NCBI GenBank assembly: GCA_030535235.1
Contig: JAUNCL010000011.1
Span: forward strand, 1 to 64,000
Source: Bacillota bacterium
GTDB taxonomy: Bacteria; Bacillota; Clostridia; Oscillospirales; Oscillospiraceae
Reading direction: 5' to 3'
Length of the DNA: 64,000 nucleotides
Part shown: positions 56,641 to 64,000 of the stretch, piece by piece
How the letters are laid out: every line of letters starts with the position of its first letter
Position numbering within the stretch: the first letter of the stretch is position 1
The notes under the pieces: generated by a model
Databases searched by the model: none
What the model was told of the DNA's origin: nothing
What the model saw: the letters and a program-made list of their open reading frames with translations, nothing else
Position numbers and translations under genes: made by a program

Positions 56641-58294
56641 CCTGCGCAACTGCAGGCAGTACATGGCCTGCTGCCTGCGCATCAAGGACAAGAAAGGCAA
56701 CATCGTTCCTCTCAAGCTGAACAAGCCCCAGGCCCGATTCTACGAACAGATCCAGGCGCTGCGGGAGATGGGACTGCCGGTGCGGGTGCTGGTGCTGAAG
56801 GCCCGGCAGATGGGGTTTTCCACCGTGATCGGCGGGATGCTCTTCTGGGATTCCGCCACCAGCTTCAACGCCCAGAGCCTGGTGGTGGCCCACCAGGACG
56901 AGGCAACCAACAACCTGTTCGCCATGTCGAAGCGGTATTACGAGAACCTGCCGGAGCCGGTAAAACCATTGAGGAAGGCCTCTAACGGGAGGGAGCTGGA
57001 GTTTGCCGCCCCAACCAACGCCCCGCCGGGGACCCTGGGGCTGAACAGCTCCATCCGGGTGGCCACCGCCGGCGGCCGGGGCATCGGGCGTTCCTTCACC
57101 TTCAAGAATGCCCACCTCTCCGAGTTTGCCTTCTGGCCGGGGAACAAAAACGAGACCCTGACCGGCGTGATGCAGGCAGTGCCCAACGAGCCGGAGACCA
57201 TGGTGGCCATTGAGTCCACGGCCAACGGCTACGACCAGTTCAAAGACATGTGGGACGAGGCCACAGAGGCCTGGAACCGGGGCGAGCGGGACGGCTGGTG
57301 CCCATTCTTCGCGGCCTGGCACGAGATGGACGAGTACCGCATGACGCCGCCGCCGGACTTCCGACAAACCGAAGAGGAGGAACAGCTGGCCGAGACCTAC
57401 GGACTGGACGACGAGCAGCTGGCCTGGCGGCGGTGGTCCATCAAGGTCAACTGCGGCGGCGACATCAACCTGTTCCGGCAGGAGTATCCCGCTTCCCCGG
57501 AGGAGGCCTTCCTGGCCTCCGGCACCTGCATCTTTGACCAGAACGCCATCGTGCTCTGGCTGGAGCATGTGCGGGAAAAGGTCATCGCCCGGGGGCGCTA
57601 CGCCTACGACTACGACGGCCAGCGGATCACCGGCATCCGATGGGAGGAGGCCAGCGACGGGGAAATCGTCCTCTTTGCAGAACCACGGGAGGGCTGTCCC
57701 TACGTCATCGGCGGGGACACCGCCGGGGACTCCGGCGGCGAGTGGTCCGACTTCTTCGTGGGCCAGGTGCTGGACAACACCACCGGCCTGCAGGTGGCCC
57801 GGCTGCGGGGGAGGATGGACGAGGACGAGTACGCCCGGCAGATGTACTGCCTGGGCTTCACTTACAACAAGGCCCTCATCGGCGTGGAGATCAACTTCTC
57901 CACCCATCCCGTCAAGGAGTTGGACCGGCTGAACTATCCCAATCTCTATGTCCGGGAGATGACCGACACCTACACCGGGAAGCTGAAAAAAGCCTATGGC
58001 TGGAAGACCGATCCCATCACCCGTCCGGATCTGATCGCCACCCTGAAGGAGGTGGCCCGGGACAACCTGCACCTGATCCAGGACGAGGAGACCCTGAAGG
58101 AGATGCTCAGTTTTGCCAAGAACCAGCGGGGCCGACCGGAGGCCCTGCCGGGAAAACACGACGACTGCGTCATGGCCTTGGGCATCGCCCACAAGATCCG
58201 GGGCCAGCAGAGAACCACCATCCGGGAGGCGCCGGAGCACCACGGGGAGAAGCTGATCAGCAAATTGCAACGCCAGAGGAAAGGGAGGAGATAA
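56633..58294 (+). CDS. terL: Terminase large subunit
   Basis: ATP-driven packaging motor. 553 residues. Walker A LVLKARQMGFST (~53-64), Walker B HLSEFAFW, coupling IESTANGYDQF, nuclease residues GGDTAGDSGG, GVEINF and KHDDCVMALGIA. Length and motif order are normal for tailed phages. Confidence 0.95.
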   Translation: MLDLRNCRQYMACCLRIKDKKGNIVPLKLNKPQARFYEQIQALREMGLPVRVLVLKARQMGFSTVIGGMLFWDSATSFNAQSLVVAHQDEATNNLFAMSKRYYENLPEPVKPLRKASNGRELEFAAPTNAPPGTLGLNSSIRVATAGGRGIGRSFTFKNAHLSEFAFWPGNKNETLTGVMQAVPNEPETMVAIESTANGYDQFKDMWDEATEAWNRGERDGWCPFFAAWHEMDEYRMTPPPDFRQTEEEEQLAETYGLDDEQLAWRRWSIKVNCGGDINLFRQEYPASPEEAFLASGTCIFDQNAIVLWLEHVREKVIARGRYAYDYDGQRITGIRWEEASDGEIVLFAEPREGCPYVIGGDTAGDSGGEWSDFFVGQVLDNTTGLQVARLRGRMDEDEYARQMYCLGFTYNKALIGVEINFSTHPVKELDRLNYPNLYVREMTDTYTGKLKKAYGWKTDPITRPDLIATLKEVARDNLHLIQDEETLKEMLSFAKNQRGRPEALPGKHDDCVMALGIAHKIRGQQRTTIREAPEHHGEKLISKLQRQRKGRR

Positions 58295-58297
58295 CCG

Positions 58298-60232
58298 GTG
58301 GCTATCTTTGGGAAAAAGAAGAAGACGCCGAGACCGGCGGAGTTTTCCAAATGCCGCACCTATGACTACGCCACGCCGGAGGCCCGGGTGGCCACGGCGG
58401 AGTGGCTCTTTACCGACGCCAAGACCCAGAGGGCAGTGGTGGAGCAGGAGTGGGAGCTTTACAACGACTACTACAACTTCATCCGGAACGTGACGGACGA
58501 GGTGCGGGACTTCGCCCGGGAAAAGGGCATCCAGTGGGACGCCGCCGTGATACCGGACCCCTGGATCATGGTGGAGAGCCAGATCGACCCCAAGGTGCCG
58601 GAGCCGGAGTTCCGGGGCCGGGACGATGACATGGACAGCCAGAAGGCCAAGGAACGGGAGTTTGCCGTGAAGTACATCCTGGACGCCAACCGGATCGAGG
58701 ACAAGAACACCTCCAACGAGCGGCGGCTGAAAAAGCTGGGGGACGCCTTCTGGAAGGCCTATTGGGACCCGGAGATGATGTGTGGCATCCGGGAGGGCAA
58801 CATCAGGATCATCGACGTTCCGCCGGAGGATCTCTACATCGACCCCAGCGTGAAGAACGACGGCATCCAGAGCGCCCAGTTCATCGACTACGTCTACCGG
58901 GTCCACAAGGTGGAGTTCTGGCGGCGTTATCACCGGGACCTGGAGAAGCTGGGACTGGATCTGGACCAGATCGCTGCCGGCGACTACCAGAGCCAGGGGG
59001 ACCTTTTCGACCTACAGACCCAGGCCAGCGAGGACGACACCATTCAGGTGCTGGAACACTGGTTCAAGCATCCGGCGGACAGCAAGGAGGCCCCCGCCGG
59101 GGCGGTGGGCTGCTCCATCCAGGCGGGAGGCCGGGAAATCCGCTACATTCCCATGTACTGGACCAAGACCGGCCAGCAGGGGCAGAACAACCTGTTCCCC
59201 TTCGTCCACTACTGGTGCGTCCGGGATGAGAACCGGTTTTACAACAAGTCAGAGCTCTACCCCATCCTGGGTCTGGTGGATGCGGCGGACCGGGCCATGG
59301 CAACGGCCCAGTTCAACGACGCCATGATGGGAAACGACATCATCCTCCAGGAGGAGGACGCCCTGGTGGACGGGGAGACCCTGACCAACGAACCGGGTGC
59401 TGTGGTGACCCTGCGGAAAAACGCCATGGGCAAGGTCCAGCGGTTGGGCGGACTCCACACGGCGGGCCAGAGCCTGAACCTGATGAACGCCTACATGGAA
59501 CAGATCCAGCGGGCCAACCGGAACTATGACCAGAACCTGGGCAAGGAGACCACCAAAGTCACAACGGCTTCGGGTTTGCTGCAGATCCGCAGCGACGCGG
59601 ACAGCCAGAACGAGCTGAAGAAGGCCGACCGGAACCGGGGGTTCGAGCGGCTCTTTGAGCTGCTGGATTGGCTGGCATTGGAGTTCTTCGACGATGACCG
59701 GACGCTGTTCCTGGGTGGAAAGAAGGAGGATGGTGTGGAGAAAACCGAGCCACAAACACTGACCTACAACAGCGACCGGTTCAGCCAGATGATCCCGCCG
59801 GTGCAGGACGCCATCACCGGAGAGGTGGTCCGGGAGGCCTACACCTACTTCCCCCGGGTGGACGTGACGGTCACTGCTGGGGACGGCGTGGCCCGGAGCA
59901 AGGCCGCCACTCTGGAGGTCCTGGACAAGTTGGCGGCCATCCAGCCCAACCAGCAGAACTACAAGATCCTCTCCGCCATGCTGGATATCCTGGACATTCC
60001 CCAGAAGCAGGAGATCCAGAAGGCATGGGAGGCGCAATTCAGCCCCACCATCCCAATGGAGCTTCAGCAGGCCCTGGCCGGGGACCCGGAACTCATGCAG
60101 GTGGTGATGGAGCTGGCAGCGGAGAATCAGGCAGGGGCGGAAGCCCAGGGACAGGTACAAGGGGCCGGGCAGATGCCGGATCTGTCCAGCAGTCAGATGG
60201 TCCCCCAGCCGATGGGAGGTGAAATACGATGA
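58298..60232 (+). CDS. Portal protein
   Basis: 644 residues, P22-like portal family. YDYATPEARVATAEWLFTDA, EDLYIDPSVKN, FPFVHYWCVRDENRFYNKSE, MATAQFNDAMMGNDIILQEE, TKVTTASGLLQIRSDADSQN and an acidic/Gln-rich tail. GTG 58298 with GGAGGAGATAACC upstream. Forms the vertex through which DNA enters the capsid. Confidence 0.92.
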   Translation: MAIFGKKKKTPRPAEFSKCRTYDYATPEARVATAEWLFTDAKTQRAVVEQEWELYNDYYNFIRNVTDEVRDFAREKGIQWDAAVIPDPWIMVESQIDPKVPEPEFRGRDDDMDSQKAKEREFAVKYILDANRIEDKNTSNERRLKKLGDAFWKAYWDPEMMCGIREGNIRIIDVPPEDLYIDPSVKNDGIQSAQFIDYVYRVHKVEFWRRYHRDLEKLGLDLDQIAAGDYQSQGDLFDLQTQASEDDTIQVLEHWFKHPADSKEAPAGAVGCSIQAGGREIRYIPMYWTKTGQQGQNNLFPFVHYWCVRDENRFYNKSELYPILGLVDAADRAMATAQFNDAMMGNDIILQEEDALVDGETLTNEPGAVVTLRKNAMGKVQRLGGLHTAGQSLNLMNAYMEQIQRANRNYDQNLGKETTKVTTASGLLQIRSDADSQNELKKADRNRGFERLFELLDWLALEFFDDDRTLFLGGKKEDGVEKTEPQTLTYNSDRFSQMIPPVQDAITGEVVREAYTYFPRVDVTVTAGDGVARSKAATLEVLDKLAAIQPNQQNYKILSAMLDILDIPQKQEIQKAWEAQFSPTIPMELQQALAGDPELMQVVMELAAENQAGAEAQGQVQGAGQMPDLSSSQMVPQPMGGEIR

Positions 60233-60342
60233 AATGCCCGGTGTGCGGGGTAGAGATGCTCCTGGTCCGTCGGGACCCGGAGGGTAAGGCAGTCTATACA
60301 TGCAGAAATCCGCAATGTGAGCGGTCAGGAAAGAAGGTGTAA
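60229..60342 (+). CDS. 37-residue zinc-ribbon peptide
   Basis: MKCPVCGVEMLLVRRDPEG then YTCRNPQCERSGKKV: two CxxC / CxxxxC pairs, a minimal zinc ribbon. ATG overlaps the portal stop (ATGA). The gene is too short for usual ORF calling but is well formed. Confidence 0.75.
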   Translation: MKCPVCGVEMLLVRRDPEGKAVYTCRNPQCERSGKKV

Positions 60343-60344
60343 CC

Positions 60345-60794
60345 ATGGATTGGAACGCAGTAAAAAACGGCGTCCTGGCGGCCCTGGCTGCGATGGGAAG
60401 CTGGATCGCAAATGCCCTGGGAGGCTGGGACACAGCCATGATCTTGCTGGTGGCACTCATGATGGCAGATTACATCACCGGCGTGCTGGTGGCTGCGGTG
60501 TGGCACCGCTCCAATAAGAGCGCCAACGGCGGACTGGACAGCAAAGCAGGGTTCAAGGGTCTCTTGAAAAAGGGCGTGATTTTGCTGCTGGTGTGGATCG
60601 GCGTCCTGCTGGATCAGGCTCTCGGTTCTGCCTATGTGCGGACAGCGGTTATCCTGTTCTTTGTCGGAAATGAGGGACTGAGTCTTTTGGAGAATCTGGG
60701 CCTGATGGGGGTTCCGTACCCGGCCTTTCTCCAGCGGATGCTGGAGGCCCTGAAAGAGGACGGGGACAAGGGCAAAAAAGAGAAGGAGGAATAG
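60345..60794 (+). CDS. Phage holin (TIGR01593 / phi-LC3-like toxin-secretion holin)
   Basis: 149 residues. Two or three helices (ALGGWDTAMILLVALMMADY; GVILLLVWIGVLLDQALG; AVILFFVGNEGLSLLENLG) and a Lys/Glu-rich tail, the usual pattern of this holin family. It lies between portal and head genes, away from the expected lysis cassette. No endolysin is visible in the window. Confidence 0.85.
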   Translation: MDWNAVKNGVLAALAAMGSWIANALGGWDTAMILLVALMMADYITGVLVAAVWHRSNKSANGGLDSKAGFKGLLKKGVILLLVWIGVLLDQALGSAYVRTAVILFFVGNEGLSLLENLGLMGVPYPAFLQRMLEALKEDGDKGKKEKEE

Positions 60795-60796
60795 GC

Positions 60797-60853
60797 ATGG
60801 CAAAGTGTAAGACCACGAGAACGAGCGGCAAGAAGCCCAAGAAGTCCTGCTGA
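60797..60853 (+). CDS. 18-residue Cys-flanked basic peptide
   Basis: MAKCKTTRTSGKKPKKSC. AAGGAGGA at 60783-60790 before ATG 60797 is a good ribosome site. The sequence is Lys/Thr-rich with Cys at positions 4 and 18. Could be a real micro-protein or chance. Confidence 0.5.
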   Translation: MAKCKTTRTSGKKPKKSC

Positions 60854-60865
60854 GGAGGGAACAAA

Positions 60866-61291
60866 ATGAAAAACTACATCGGAACTAAGATCATTGAAGC
60901 GGAACCTTGTGCTGCGTGGAAGAATTATGGTGAGCACAAGGTCGGCGACCCCGGCTACAAGGTCCGCTACGAGGACGGCTATGAAAGCTGGAGCCCCAAG
61001 GATGTGTTTGAGAAGGCCTATCGTCCGATGGATGGCCTGCCCTTCGGTGCGGCAATCGAAGCGGTCAAGAATGGGCTGAAAATCGCTCGCAGGGGCTGGA
61101 ACGGCAAGGGACAGTATGTGGAGTTGGCGTCCGCTATCAGTTATACGGGGCCGGACAGTAAGACTGTCAATGCAAACCACGACGCCATTGGCAATCGAGC
61201 TCTGGCTTTCGTTGGCACCTCCGGGGTGCAGCTTGGTTGGCTGGCCTCCCAGGCTGACATGCTGGCGGAGGACTGGGAAGTCGTGATTTGA
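60866..61291 (+). CDS. DUF2829 (Tad2-like) protein, possible Thoeris anti-defence
   Basis: 141 residues. Residues ~58-141 form a DUF2829 domain (FGAAIEAVKNGLKIARRGWN; GKGQYVELA; VQLGWLASQADMLAEDWEVV). DUF2829 proteins include Tad2, which binds Thoeris signal molecules and blocks defence. The N-terminal part (MKNYIGTKIIEAEPCAAWKN; YKVRYEDGYESWSPKDVFEK) is an accessory domain seen in phage proteins. ATG 60866 after GAGGAGGG. Anti-defence is inferred from the family, not shown here. Confidence 0.8.
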   Translation: MKNYIGTKIIEAEPCAAWKNYGEHKVGDPGYKVRYEDGYESWSPKDVFEKAYRPMDGLPFGAAIEAVKNGLKIARRGWNGKGQYVELASAISYTGPDSKTVNANHDAIGNRALAFVGTSGVQLGWLASQADMLAEDWEVVI

Positions 61292-61342
61292 ATGCCCTCT
61301 CAGTCAGCCTGTGCGGCTGACAGCTCCCCCAGAGGGGTGAGC
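61290..61342 (+). repeat. Phage palindromic repeat, copy 2
   Basis: Outer stem CCCTCT/AGAGGG, inner stem GTCAGCC/GGCTGAC. Begins at the stop codon of the Tad2-like gene. Confidence 0.85.
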
Positions 61343-61383
61343 GAAATAGTGGAGCCGCTGACGCGGCGGAAAGGAGTTTCTTT

Positions 61384-62172
61384 ATGGAACTGGAAAATCG
61401 TTTGGACGGCGGTCAGCCTGATGTCGTGGATCAGGCAAGCAACGAAACCCACGAAGAAAACGGTGGGCAGGCTGGTGTCGTGGACCAGCAGGATCAGCGG
61501 AAGGCCCAGAGCCGGGCGGACAACGCGGCTCTCAAGGCGGCCCGCATCCAGGGCAGCCGGGAGGCAGAGGCCAGACTGCGCCGGCAGTTTGACCGGGAGA
61601 TCGCGGAGTCCGGCGCGGTGAACCCCACCACCGGGAAGCCCTTCCAGAGCTTTCAGGAGTTTCGGGAGTACGGAAGAAAGTACCAGGAGGAGCTGCTGGA
61701 GGAGCAGGCGGAGAAGACCGGACGCCCCGTGGCGGAGCTGCGGGAGGAGGCGGAAAACCGGGCCTATCTCTCCAAGAAGCGCCGGGAGGAAGAGGGGCAG
61801 AAGAGCCAGAATGCCAAGCGCTTGGCTCAGCAGCAGAGACTGGTGGAGGACGCCATGGAGTTCCAGCAGCGCCACCCGGGGGTGGACATCACCCAGCTGG
61901 AGCAGGACCCCAAGTTCAAGCGGTTCTGCGGCAAGCGGCTGTATCAGGAGCCCATCTCGGACCTGTATGACGACTATCTGGAGCTGGTGTCCGACGCCCA
62001 GCAGACTGCCCGGGCCAGGGCGGACAGCAAGCAGCAGCGGGGGACCGGCGGCGGCACCGGCGGCGAGACCGTGACCCTGTCCCCGGCCCAGCAGGCGGCG
62101 CTGGAGGAGTGGAACCGGGAGAACCCCCGGATGAAGATGACCGCAAAGGAATTTGCGGCGTATGGGAACTAA
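61384..62172 (+). CDS. Scaffold-like phage head protein
   Basis: 262 residues. Very charged, mostly helical (Glu/Gln/Arg/Lys), no membrane or catalytic motifs: ARLRRQFDREIAESGAVNP, EELLEEQAEKTGRPVAELRE, a Gly linker and ENPRMKMTAKEFAAYGN. Size, composition and position before the capsid genes suggest the scaffold; sequence families could not be confirmed. ATG 61384 with AAAGGAG upstream. Confidence 0.65.
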   Translation: MELENRLDGGQPDVVDQASNETHEENGGQAGVVDQQDQRKAQSRADNAALKAARIQGSREAEARLRRQFDREIAESGAVNPTTGKPFQSFQEFREYGRKYQEELLEEQAEKTGRPVAELREEAENRAYLSKKRREEEGQKSQNAKRLAQQQRLVEDAMEFQQRHPGVDITQLEQDPKFKRFCGKRLYQEPISDLYDDYLELVSDAQQTARARADSKQQRGTGGGTGGETVTLSPAQQAALEEWNRENPRMKMTAKEFAAYGN

Positions 62173-62188
62173 GAAAGGAGACATAGGA

Positions 62189-62863
62189 ATGAACGCGAGA
62201 AACAATGCCGGCGGCGGCGCGATTTTGTCCGTGCGGGCCTATCCCATCGACCCCACCACCAAGATTACGGTGGGCCAGGTGGTGAAGCTCTCCGGCGGGA
62301 AGGTGGTGGCCGCAGCAGCGGCGGAGACCGGCGCCATCCTGGGCGTGGCCGCCGAGACCCACGAGGGGACTGCCGATGCCCTGAACCTTCGGGCAAACGG
62401 CAAGGAGATCCTGGTGGCCGATGGCCCGGATACCATCTTTGAGTGCGCTGCCCCGGAAATCAAGGCCAGCGCAGGCACCGCCACCACGGTGGTGTCCAAC
62501 GGGGCCAACGGTATGGCGGCCTTCGCTGCCGATGACTTCAACGGCGGCAGGCTCCAGCTGGTGAAGCTGGCGGCGGGCTCCACCAACGCCGACCCGGTGG
62601 GGGTGGTGAGGGAGATCACCGACTTTGCCGACGCCTCCGGCACCGAGACCTTTACCGTCCCCGCCGGCGGCACGGCCAACGCCGGGGATGTGTACCGGGT
62701 GTACCCGCCCATCGGCTTTGCCAAGGGCAACCTGGACGCCAACCGAGGGGGCCTGACTCTCTCTGCCACGGCAAGCATCAGCCTGAAGGTGGTGGGCCAC
62801 GACCTGGAGCGGGGCAAGATCCTGCTCATGGCCAAGAAGCACGCCCTGGGCGGTGCGGAATAA
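62189..62863 (+). CDS. Probable capsid decoration / head protein
   Basis: 224 residues, Ala/Gly/Val-rich beta-strand protein: VRAYPIDPTTKITVGQVVKL, GILGVAAETHE-like turns and ATASISLKVVGHDLERGKIL. Directly between scaffold and major capsid genes; DUF2190-type decoration proteins have this look. ATG 62189 after AAAGGAG. Confidence 0.6.
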   Translation: MNARNNAGGGAILSVRAYPIDPTTKITVGQVVKLSGGKVVAAAAAETGAILGVAAETHEGTADALNLRANGKEILVADGPDTIFECAAPEIKASAGTATTVVSNGANGMAAFAADDFNGGRLQLVKLAAGSTNADPVGVVREITDFADASGTETFTVPAGGTANAGDVYRVYPPIGFAKGNLDANRGGLTLSATASISLKVVGHDLERGKILLMAKKHALGGAE

Positions 62864-62864
62864 A

Positions 62865-62916
62865 AATGCCCTCTCAGTCAGCCTGTTCGGCTGACAGCTC
62901 CCCCAGAGGGGTGAGC
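62865..62916 (+). repeat. Phage palindromic repeat, copy 3
   Basis: Same element as copy 2 with two or three base changes; inner stem GTCAGCC/GGCTGAC. Starts right after the TAA of the decoration gene. Confidence 0.85.
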
Positions 62917-62943
62917 TGAATCAAAGAAAAGGAGTGATCGACT

Positions 62944-63888
62944 GTGATCGGAACTGCATGGAAGACCGACAACTACAAGTTTGTCGGCAAGGCGTTTGAC
63001 TACAACTACGCAAACCGCATGAACAAGCTGGCGGCGGTGGTGGGGTCCCGGAACGCCAGAAGCATTGACTTTGAGATCGCCGGCACCGGCGGCTACGGGG
63101 AACTGTCCCGCTACGACGGCACCAACCTGAACAACGGGGAGATGCGCCGGGGCTTTAAGACCATCATCACCCCCCAGGAGTATTCCAAGTCCATCGACAT
63201 CGGCTACAAGCAGGCCAAGGTGGACAAGATGGGCGAGTGCCGGAAGGTGGGCAAGCGGCTGGGGGACTCCGCCGCCATGACCGTCTATCTGCACATCCTG
63301 CGCTGCTTCGCCCGGGCCTTTGACCCCAACTATCTGGGCGGCGACGGCAAGCCCTGGGCCGCCGAGGACCACCCCGTGGCCTCCCTGGGCTCTCAGGGCC
63401 GACTGTATGTGCCCGACCCGGAGGCCGGGACCTTCAGCAACATTCTCAAGAAATCATTCTCCGTCTCCGCCATTACCGAGGCCCAGACCATGGCAAACCG
63501 CATGGTCACCCCGGACGGGCTGCCCTTCCTCTGCGAGATGGACACCGTGCTCATCTCTCCCGAACTGGAGGAGAAGGCAAAGAAGATCTTCGGTCCCGAG
63601 GCCAAGCTGACCCCGGAGAAGTACCCCGAGAGCGACATCAACGGCGCCAACCCCGTGTACGGCATGAAGTACATCGTGGTGGGAGGCGGCAACGACGGCT
63701 TCACCGGCGACCAGTGGGCGGTGTGTGACCGGAACCTGATGCAGGAGCTGTTCAACATCGTCTACATCACCAAGCCCACAGTCATCCAGAGCGAGCTGGA
63801 CAACCCCCTCATCGACAAGCACACCGCCTATGTGGACTTCGGCGTGGGCTGGGGCGACGCCCGCCAGATCATCTTCGGCAGAGCGTAA
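62944..63888 (+). CDS. Major capsid protein
   Basis: 314 residues. NYKFVGKAFDYNYANRMNKL, GYKQAKVDKMGECRKVGKRL, DTVLISPELEEKAKKIF, GMKYIVVGGGNDGFTGDQWA and DFGVGWGDARQIIFGRA; fits a Mu gpT-like or HK97-fold capsid protein by size and position after scaffold. Start GTG 62944 with AAAGGAGTGATC upstream. Confidence 0.8.
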   Translation: MIGTAWKTDNYKFVGKAFDYNYANRMNKLAAVVGSRNARSIDFEIAGTGGYGELSRYDGTNLNNGEMRRGFKTIITPQEYSKSIDIGYKQAKVDKMGECRKVGKRLGDSAAMTVYLHILRCFARAFDPNYLGGDGKPWAAEDHPVASLGSQGRLYVPDPEAGTFSNILKKSFSVSAITEAQTMANRMVTPDGLPFLCEMDTVLISPELEEKAKKIFGPEAKLTPEKYPESDINGANPVYGMKYIVVGGGNDGFTGDQWAVCDRNLMQELFNIVYITKPTVIQSELDNPLIDKHTAYVDFGVGWGDARQIIFGRA

Positions 63889-63897
63889 GGAGGGCCT

Positions 63898-64000
63898 ATG
63901 GCGAAGCGAATCACCGGGGACCGGACCCTTTCTGTGACCACGGCCCCCCAGGATGTGGAGATCGGCTATCGTGATTTCTTCCTGGTCAACAACAGCGACG
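63898..64000 (+). CDS. Start of a further phage protein (truncated by window edge)
   Basis: ATG 63898 with AAGGAGGGCC upstream. Begins MAKRITGDRTLSVTTAPQDV; only 34 residues are seen. Likely a head-completion or capsid-associated gene. Confidence 0.6.
   Translation, partial: MAKRITGDRTLSVTTAPQDVEIGYRDFFLVNNSD

Larger units (their letters stand above)
46058..64000. mobile_element. Prophage-like element inserted in cotJC (right end outside the window)
   Basis: Left boundary from the break in cotJC. Contents: serine recombinase, CI/Cro switch, YHYH protein, early genes, tRNAs, PcfK/PcfJ, DUF3102, HUH protein, terminases, portal, holin, scaffold-like protein, capsid. Head genes follow the standard order and no tail genes are visible before the edge. 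At least 17.9 kb. Confidence 0.92.

Noticed and set aside
51193..62916. CRISPR array from the repeated elements
   Set aside because: Three copies spaced by kilobases, lying between genes, palindromic with two stems; no cas genes.

Overview
The window looks like a high-GC (about 60-65 %) gut clostridium of the Oscillospiraceae (Flavonifractor / Lawsonibacter / Oscillibacter neighbourhood). This is inferred from gene content: pyruvate:ferredoxin oxidoreductase, a propionate-type CoA-transferase, SLH-domain surface proteins, an interrupted cotJC spore-coat gene, and a Bacillus-type large SRP RNA directly upstream of dnaX. No 16S rRNA or other species marker is present.

Positions 1-46057 are chromosome. 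In order: the 3' end of glnS; a membrane protein; thiN; a HAD phosphatase; a minus-strand operon (AI-2E-type permease, membrane protein, SLH-GH25 lysozyme); nfeD with an SPFH gene; a lipid kinase; ferritin; an alpha/beta hydrolase; degV; an M23 coiled-coil hydrolase; a DUF421 protein; trmO; a CoA-transferase followed by a broken nudC; nifJ; a methyltransferase; an AraC / UvrA-like / MerR group; a seven-gene minus-strand operon (small membrane proteins, PspC, VOC, GNAT, CDP-alcohol transferase, flavodoxin); an MBL / HD-GYP pair; ecsC; purC; mntP; a lipoate cluster (lplA, lipoyl carrier with an in-frame amber stop, lipA, second lplA); SRP RNA, dnaX and ybaB; a hydroxyacid dehydrogenase; a 1212-residue SLH / von Willebrand A surface protein; a DUF5655 protein; and the C-terminal part of cotJC.

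From about 46058 to the right edge lies a prophage-like element whose left end breaks cotJC. A large serine recombinase sits beside the junction, as in sporulation-gene intervening elements such as skin. Then come a CI-like S24 repressor and a Cro-like gene that diverge from a switch with four TTCAC-N5-GTGAA operators, a secreted YHYH-domain protein, small early genes, two tRNA genes (Pro-UGG, Ser-UGA) plus a tRNA-minihelix-like sequence, PcfK/PcfJ-like proteins, a DUF3102 protein, an HUH-type replication protein, terminase subunits, portal, holin, a DUF2829 (Tad2-like, possible anti-Thoeris) protein, a scaffold-like protein, a probable decoration protein and the major capsid protein. Three copies of a palindromic repeat of about 52 bp lie between phage genes. 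The right end of the element, and the N-terminal part of cotJC if it survives, are outside the window.

The strongest leads are the cotJC-interrupting element, the amber codon at the conserved Trp position of the orphan lipoyl carrier, a 66-bp promoter module shared by two operons, the phage repeat family, the tRNA-like minihelix and the Tad2-like protein. Promoters were called by eye from -35/-10 hexamers and spacing; terminators from inverted repeats.
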